A stretch of DNA of 64,000 nt from Flavobacteriales bacterium (GTDB taxonomy: Bacteria; Bacteroidota; Bacteroidia; Flavobacteriales_F; PHOS-HE28). Below, in pieces: positions 60,678 through 64,000 of the stretch. The notes below the pieces were generated by a model. It worked only from the letters and a program-made list of their open reading frames with translations, was not told the origin of the DNA and searched no databases. Within the stretch, counting starts at the first letter, position 1; every line of letters starts with the position of its first letter. Position numbers and translations under genes: made by a program. The stretch lies in NCBI GenBank assembly GCA_016705955.1, contig JADJKO010000001.1, forward strand, positions 797,069-861,068. The letters are read 5' to 3'.

Positions 60678-61290
60678 TTACCGTGCCATCGCCCGTGCCG
60701 GATCGCTCCACGGGCTATTGCCCGCCGTGCCACGTGCCCGCACCCGGTACCAGTGGAAGCTGCCACTGGCCAGGCCCTCGTCCTTGAACTTGCTCTTGGT
60801 GGTCATGCCCAACACAGCCAGTTCGCTTCGATCAGCGGCTCCCCTGTTGCGTTGGAACTCGTACTCGTGCGTACCATGCACGGGGGTCCCCAATCCGCTT
60901 GGATCTCGCCCACCTTATCGGTGAGGTCCGCGCGGAGGTTGGACGGCGCTTTCAGGTCGCCGATCGGCGTGGGCTTGCGCACATCGAAGCCCGCGCTATA
61001 GATCAGCGCCTCGTCGTGGCTCACCACACTCTCACCATGTACTGCGATCTGCGTGATGATCTCGTCCAGTTCCGCCTCCGCCTCGTTCTTGGCGAAGGTG
61101 GCCGCTTTGCCGCCATCCAGCGCTGCGGCAATGGCGTTCTCCAACTCAAACGGGCTGCCAGCAGCAGCACCAGCAGGGGCGGCCGCCCGGGGAAGGCGAT
61201 GTTGCCCGTCAACTTACTCTCGATGAACAACGCCTTCGCGACCTTGTCCAGGGCGCTCAGGCCCGCCAAACCGATCTTGATCGTCTTCAT
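60678..61290 (-). pseudogene. Fibronectin type III domain protein, broken by two frameshifts
   Basis: One gene of about 200 residues split over three frames, reading from the ATG at 61288-61290: MKTIKIGLAGLSALDKVAKALF and ESKLTGNIAFP (61190-61290), then ENAIAAALDGGKAATFAKNEAEAELDEIITQIAVHGESVV ... DEALIYSAGFDVRKPTPIGDLKAPSNL (about 60900-61170), then VHGTHEYEFQRNRGAADRSELAVLG ... KFKDEGLASGSFHWYRVRARGTAGNSPWSDP (60678-60890). The last part is a recognisable fibronectin III fold (WYRVRARGTAGNSPWSDP). The breaks lie at GC-rich or homopolymer stretches (GGCCGCCCC, GGGGACCCCC). Probably intact in the organism. Confidence 0.7.
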
Positions 61291-61588
61291 GTGGTTGAAC
61301 AAGCGTTAGGTTATGCTTGCTGCATATAGAATGCGGAAACACCCCTGCGTATTGCACACGCACCTTCGCAGCCTCTTGCTGGGCGGTGCTTTCAAGCTCA
61401 ACCGCCGCAACCGTTCCTTGGGCCATTCCGACCGTTCCTTCGTGCCGATCGCCGCTGCTCGTGTGGATCCGACCGTTCCCGATATTCAGGATGTTCCGGG
61501 GAGCAATAGCCCCGCGCCGGATGGCATGCCGGGCGCCCCGGAGGGGGTCCAACCTGCCTGAAAAGCCCTCCGGAACGGCTTGGGAAGC
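61291..61588. other. Gene-free stretch between the FN3 gene and array 2
   Basis: Several overlapping short frames are open (for example LLGGAFKLNRRNRSLGHSDRSF on the plus strand), but none has a signal, family match or consistent codon use. Nothing supportable seen. Confidence 0.3.
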
Positions 61589-62031
61589 ATGTGGTTTGCT
61601 CTGGATAGAATGTGGTCTGCTCTGGACAGTATGTGGTTTGCTCTGGACAGTATGTGGTTTGTCCTGAACTGAATGTGGTTTGCTCTGGACAGTATGTGGT
61701 TTGTCCTGAACAGAATGTGGTTTGCTCTGGACAGTATGTGGTTTGTCCTGAACAGAATGTGGTTTGCTCTGGACAGTATGTGGTTTGTCTTGAACACAAT
61801 GTGGTTTGCTCTGGACAGTATGTGGTTTGTCTTGAACAGGTTGTGGTCTGTCCTGGATAGAATGTGGTTTGCTCTGAACAGTATGTGGATCGTCCTGAAC
61901 AGTTTGTGGTTTGCTCTGGATAGTATGTGACCCAAGCTGAGGAGTATGTGGTTCTGCTCTGGACAGAATGTGGTTTGCAGCGGAATGAATGTGACCCAAG
62001 CTGAACAGTTTGTGCCCCAACGCAGTTCACA
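61589..62031. repeat. 21-bp tandem repeat array 2 (about 21 units)
   Basis: About 21 head-to-tail units of 21 bases starting ATGTGGTTTG, with one 22-base unit. In units 3-12 two variants alternate: one with GCTCTGGACAGT and one with GTCCTGAACAGA or GTCTTGAACACA at the 3' half, giving a 42-bp higher-order repeat, the same period and dimer logic as array 1 at 32047-32380. The last units diverge (GACCCAAGCTGA). Most frames are open, because the unit has few stops, so no frame is meaningful. An inverted unit (GAGCAAACCACAT) at 62041-62053 ends the region. Confidence 0.8.
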
Positions 62032-62040
62032 TATGGTTCG

Positions 62041-62053
62041 GAGCAAACCACAT
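62041..62053. repeat. Inverted repeat unit at the end of array 2
   Basis: GAGCAAACCACAT is the reverse complement of ATGTGGTTTGCTC, the core of the array 2 unit, placed in opposite orientation ten bases after the last direct unit. It could form a hairpin with any upstream unit. Confidence 0.55.
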
Positions 62054-62155
62054 TCATGTTGGAGCGGAAAGGGTGTGGTTCAGAGGGGGATTGGTTTCGG
62101 ACTGGCCTCCGTGCCCGGACCTGGCTAGGTGTGAAGCGTTCCTCGCTCGGCACCA

Positions 62156-62443
62156 TGACTTTCGGCTATCTTGGCGGGAAAAAGAAAGCCGCTGCCATGG
62201 GTGTATCCGGGGTCATCGCTGCTGCAGGTCCTCCTTTCCGCGCGCCAGGGCCAGCACGGAGCGAGAACTTCGGAGTTCCGGTGGCGGCTTGTGCCGCGAG
62301 GAACACCCTGCTGCGATACAGTACACAGCCTGCAAGCGGCACCGTGGGCTAGCAGGTTTGGGATACCCGCAATGCTGCACCCGGAGTATACAGCGGGGAA
62401 CTCTTGCGCGAGGGCCGTTCGATCCACACCGAACGACTGGTGA
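62156..62443 (+). pseudogene. T9SS-tail remnant gene
   Basis: From the ATG at 62156 the sequence has a TATCTTGG promoter-like box nearby and short protein-like pieces, then a T9SS sorting tail in several frames (QPASGTVG, FGIPAMLHPEY/APGVYSGELLREG, RSIHTERLV). The tail is nearly identical to that of the gene ending at 63931 and the DNA repeat runs through both. It appears to be a short or internally deleted paralog with indels. Little can be said about function. Confidence 0.35.
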
Positions 62444-62511
62444 TGGCAACCTTGAAGAGAACAGTGCTTCGCATAACCCTGCACACAGTGGGCGCCTTCT
62501 TGGCGGCCACT
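62321..62511 (+). repeat. About 190-bp direct repeat, copy 1
   Basis: GTACACAGCCTGCAAGCGG to GGCGGCCAC. It matches 63794-63987 with scattered substitutions and indels. It covers the end of one T9SS-tail gene and the start of the next gene's signal peptide, which fits tandem gene duplication. Confidence 0.7.
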
Positions 62512-63931
62512 GCGTGGTATGCGGGCAATGGAACTTCACGGTGGATCCCAGCTCCAAACCCAGGGTCGAGTACCAGAGCACGGGTTCCATCCTGCTTAAC
62601 GAGGACGGAACATTGATCGCATCAGGATCAGGCGCTCCCCGGCGAGTTCAGCGATAAACGCTGGTGCGACCATTACCGGATGGCACCCGCGACGAGACCT
62701 TCTACAACAGCGGCCTGGGGCGGACGACTCACCACCTGGCGGGATCGGTTCTATGTGGGAACACAAACCGTGACGCATTCTGCCCACGGTTACCAGGACC
62801 CAATTTCATTGGCCTGAACTTGGGGCCATACTTCCAGTTCCTTACAGGGCGGCGACTATCTAATGGCTACCACGATGGCCGGATCCGCCTTTGAGCGGCG
62901 CGTACATCTTGGCGATGCATCCGTGGTTTCGAGGGCCCTGCACAACCTGATCGGTTCAACAACACGGGTTACCTCGATACCCCCGCACGCGCATCGCAAG
63001 GGCGCCAACAATTGCAGGTCTATCCCGGTTCGGGAACTGCCCAACGGGCAGTTCATCTGGCTCCAGCACCGCACGCAATTCGAGGGCAAGGAAGTGGATT
63101 TGGATCTTCAAGGTGAATGCGGATGGCACGCCGGACACCACCTTCCGCACCGGGTTTTCGTTGGTGAAGCGCCTCGATTTCTACCATTGAGCGATGGCCG
63201 TGTTTATGGGGAGGCAACTTCCAGCGCACCGCTGCACCACAGGATACCCTGCGCCTGGTACGCCTTCCCGCCCGATGGTCCGCTCATCCCAGCTACCATT
63301 ACGAGTTCACGGCAGGGGAAGGTTTGAGCACACCCTTCGGGCAAACGTCCCATGCGATAATGGCTTGGCGGAACGGATCCATTACTGCATTGGGTCATTT
63401 CAAACGGGTGAACGGCCAGGTGCGCAAGGGACCATGATCGACTCGACCGGCCAATTATCAACACCTTCGCCAACGCAGGCGTAGGGCCTTACACCAACCA
63501 GGGCTTACGGCTACGGCTGTTTCTAAATGGCCTTCAACGCTGATACCACGCAGGCCCATATCTGCGGAGTACAACGGCTACAACGATGGCACCACCAACG
63601 CCACCGGCCAGCGTTTTGTGACACGCCTGAACGTTGTGGACCCTGAGCACCGGTGTGGATGAACCGGTTGCACAGATGGCTCCTATGTTGACATACAACC
63701 CAATCCCGCCAGTACTTGGGTGGCCTTCACCAATACCAAGTCCCGGACAACACCGGCTTGCTGCAGTTGCGCGTGGAGATGCAGGCGGTCGTGGTACACA
63801 GCCTGCAAGCGGCGGGCACCGTGGGCCACAGGTTTGGGATACCCTGCAATGCTGCACCCGGCGCATACAGCGTGGAACTCTTGCACGAGGGGCCGTTCGA
63901 TTACACCGAACGACTGGTGATCCAACCTTGA
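62443..63931 (+). pseudogene. Delta-60 repeat protein with T9SS tail, many frameshifts
   Basis: The frame pieces in order: signal peptide TVLRITLHTVGAFLAAT (about 62461-62512), DPSSKPRVEYQSTGSILLNE and DGTLIASGSG (62540-62630), PLPDGTRDETFYNSGLG (62660-62720), YHDGRIRL, VRELPNGQFIWLQHRTQFEGKE and LPDG-type motifs, and the tail VDIQPNPASTWVAFT ... LQAAGTVGHRFGIP ... GAYSVELLHEGPFDYTERLVIQP ending at 63931. DGTRDETFYNSG and GxxLLxEDGTLIASGSG are delta-60 repeat features (secreted, repetitive beta proteins). At least four frame changes occur. Probably a secreted adhesin-like protein that is intact in the organism. Confidence 0.55.
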
Positions 63932-63987
63932 TGAGGAACAGTGCTTCGCATACTCTGTACACGGTGGCCGCCTTCCTGGCGGCCACC
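63794..63987 (+). repeat. About 190-bp direct repeat, copy 2
   Basis: Second copy of 62321-62511. It spans the T9SS tail and stop of the delta-60 gene and the first codons of the next gene at 63931. Reading this copy on its own gives a clean T9SS ending (VELLHEGPFDYTERLVIQP). Confidence 0.7.
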
Positions 63988-64000
63988 GTGACATGCTCTG
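63931..64000 (+). CDS. Start of another T9SS-type paralog (cut by window edge)
   Basis: ATG 63931 overlaps the preceding TGA by one base and encodes MRNSASHTLYTVAAFLAATVTC, a signal-peptide-like start matching the second gene's TVLRITLHTVGAFLAAT. Only 23 codons are in the window, so the identity is inferred from the duplicated arrangement. Confidence 0.35.
   Translation, partial: MRNSASHTLYTVAAFLAATVTCS

Noticed and set aside
61612..61930. Plus-strand frames reading MWFALDS/MWFVLNR repeats as a protein
   Set aside because: Several frames on both strands stay open because of the 21-base unit itself; a 22-base unit shifts frames and no start context exists.
32047..62031. CRISPR arrays at the 21-bp repeat blocks
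   Set aside because: Units are contiguous without unique spacers and no cas genes are nearby.

Overview
The window reads as a chromosomal segment of a high-GC member of the Bacteroidota, most likely Flavobacteriales. The evidence is: several secreted proteins ending in the type IX secretion (T9SS, Por) sorting domain with a F/WPNP motif; Bacteroidota-type -7 promoter boxes TAnnTT(T/C)G close upstream of many starts; an ECF sigma/anti-sigma/Spy-like operon; and YceI, DUF3575 and tRNA_anti-like proteins. I see no rRNA, tRNA, CRISPR array, phage or IS element.

Layout. 0-8 kb: tryptophan 2,3-dioxygenase (cut by the window edge), two Spy/LTXXQ-like periplasmic proteins, a beta-helix protein, an S4 RNA-binding protein, an acyltransferase, a lipoprotein cyclophilin, an RhlE-type helicase and a TPR histidine kinase split by a frameshift. 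8-18 kb: cutC overlapping a GH2 beta-mannosidase, a 1.3 k-residue five-CUB T9SS protein, an FkbM methyltransferase and an M43-type metalloprotease. 18-25 kb: class III aminotransferase, the sigma/anti-sigma/Spy operon, and a split transketolase whose two halves flank a von Willebrand A gene. 24.7-31.9 kb: ychF and a subtilisin-like protease (both frameshifted), a T9SS esterase, a K+ channel-like protein, an unknown protein and a DUF3575 protein. 31.9-32.7 kb: a non-coding block of REP-like palindromes around a 21-bp tandem array. 32.7-40.3 kb: a transglutaminase-like membrane protein and partner, a degenerate copy of the 3' end of ftsK, an unknown gene, tRNA_anti-like and YceI proteins, and ftsK. 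40.5-46.4 kb: a lipoprotein, arginase, a CtlX-type arginine/citrulline hydrolase, a TPR membrane protein and argS. 46.4-60.6 kb: FAD oxidoreductase, a giant ~65-residue-repeat protein, a thioredoxin-fold protein, prfC (frameshifted), a T9SS PQQ-type dehydrogenase, a T9SS Ig-like protein and PhoH. 60.6-64 kb: a broken fibronectin III gene, a second 21-bp array and heavily frameshifted delta-60-repeat/T9SS paralogs with a ~190-bp direct repeat.

Together the genes describe a protein- and polymer-degrading heterotroph that exports hydrolases and adhesin-like proteins through T9SS, catabolises tryptophan and arginine, and has stress-responsive envelope proteins. At least nine genes carry one or more indels, many in homopolymers or GC dinucleotide runs, and the density rises after 58.6 kb. 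Sequence or assembly error, probably near a contig end, is the simplest reading. The most unusual non-coding signals are the two 21-bp-period arrays, both with 42-bp dimer alternation, and the ftsK relic.
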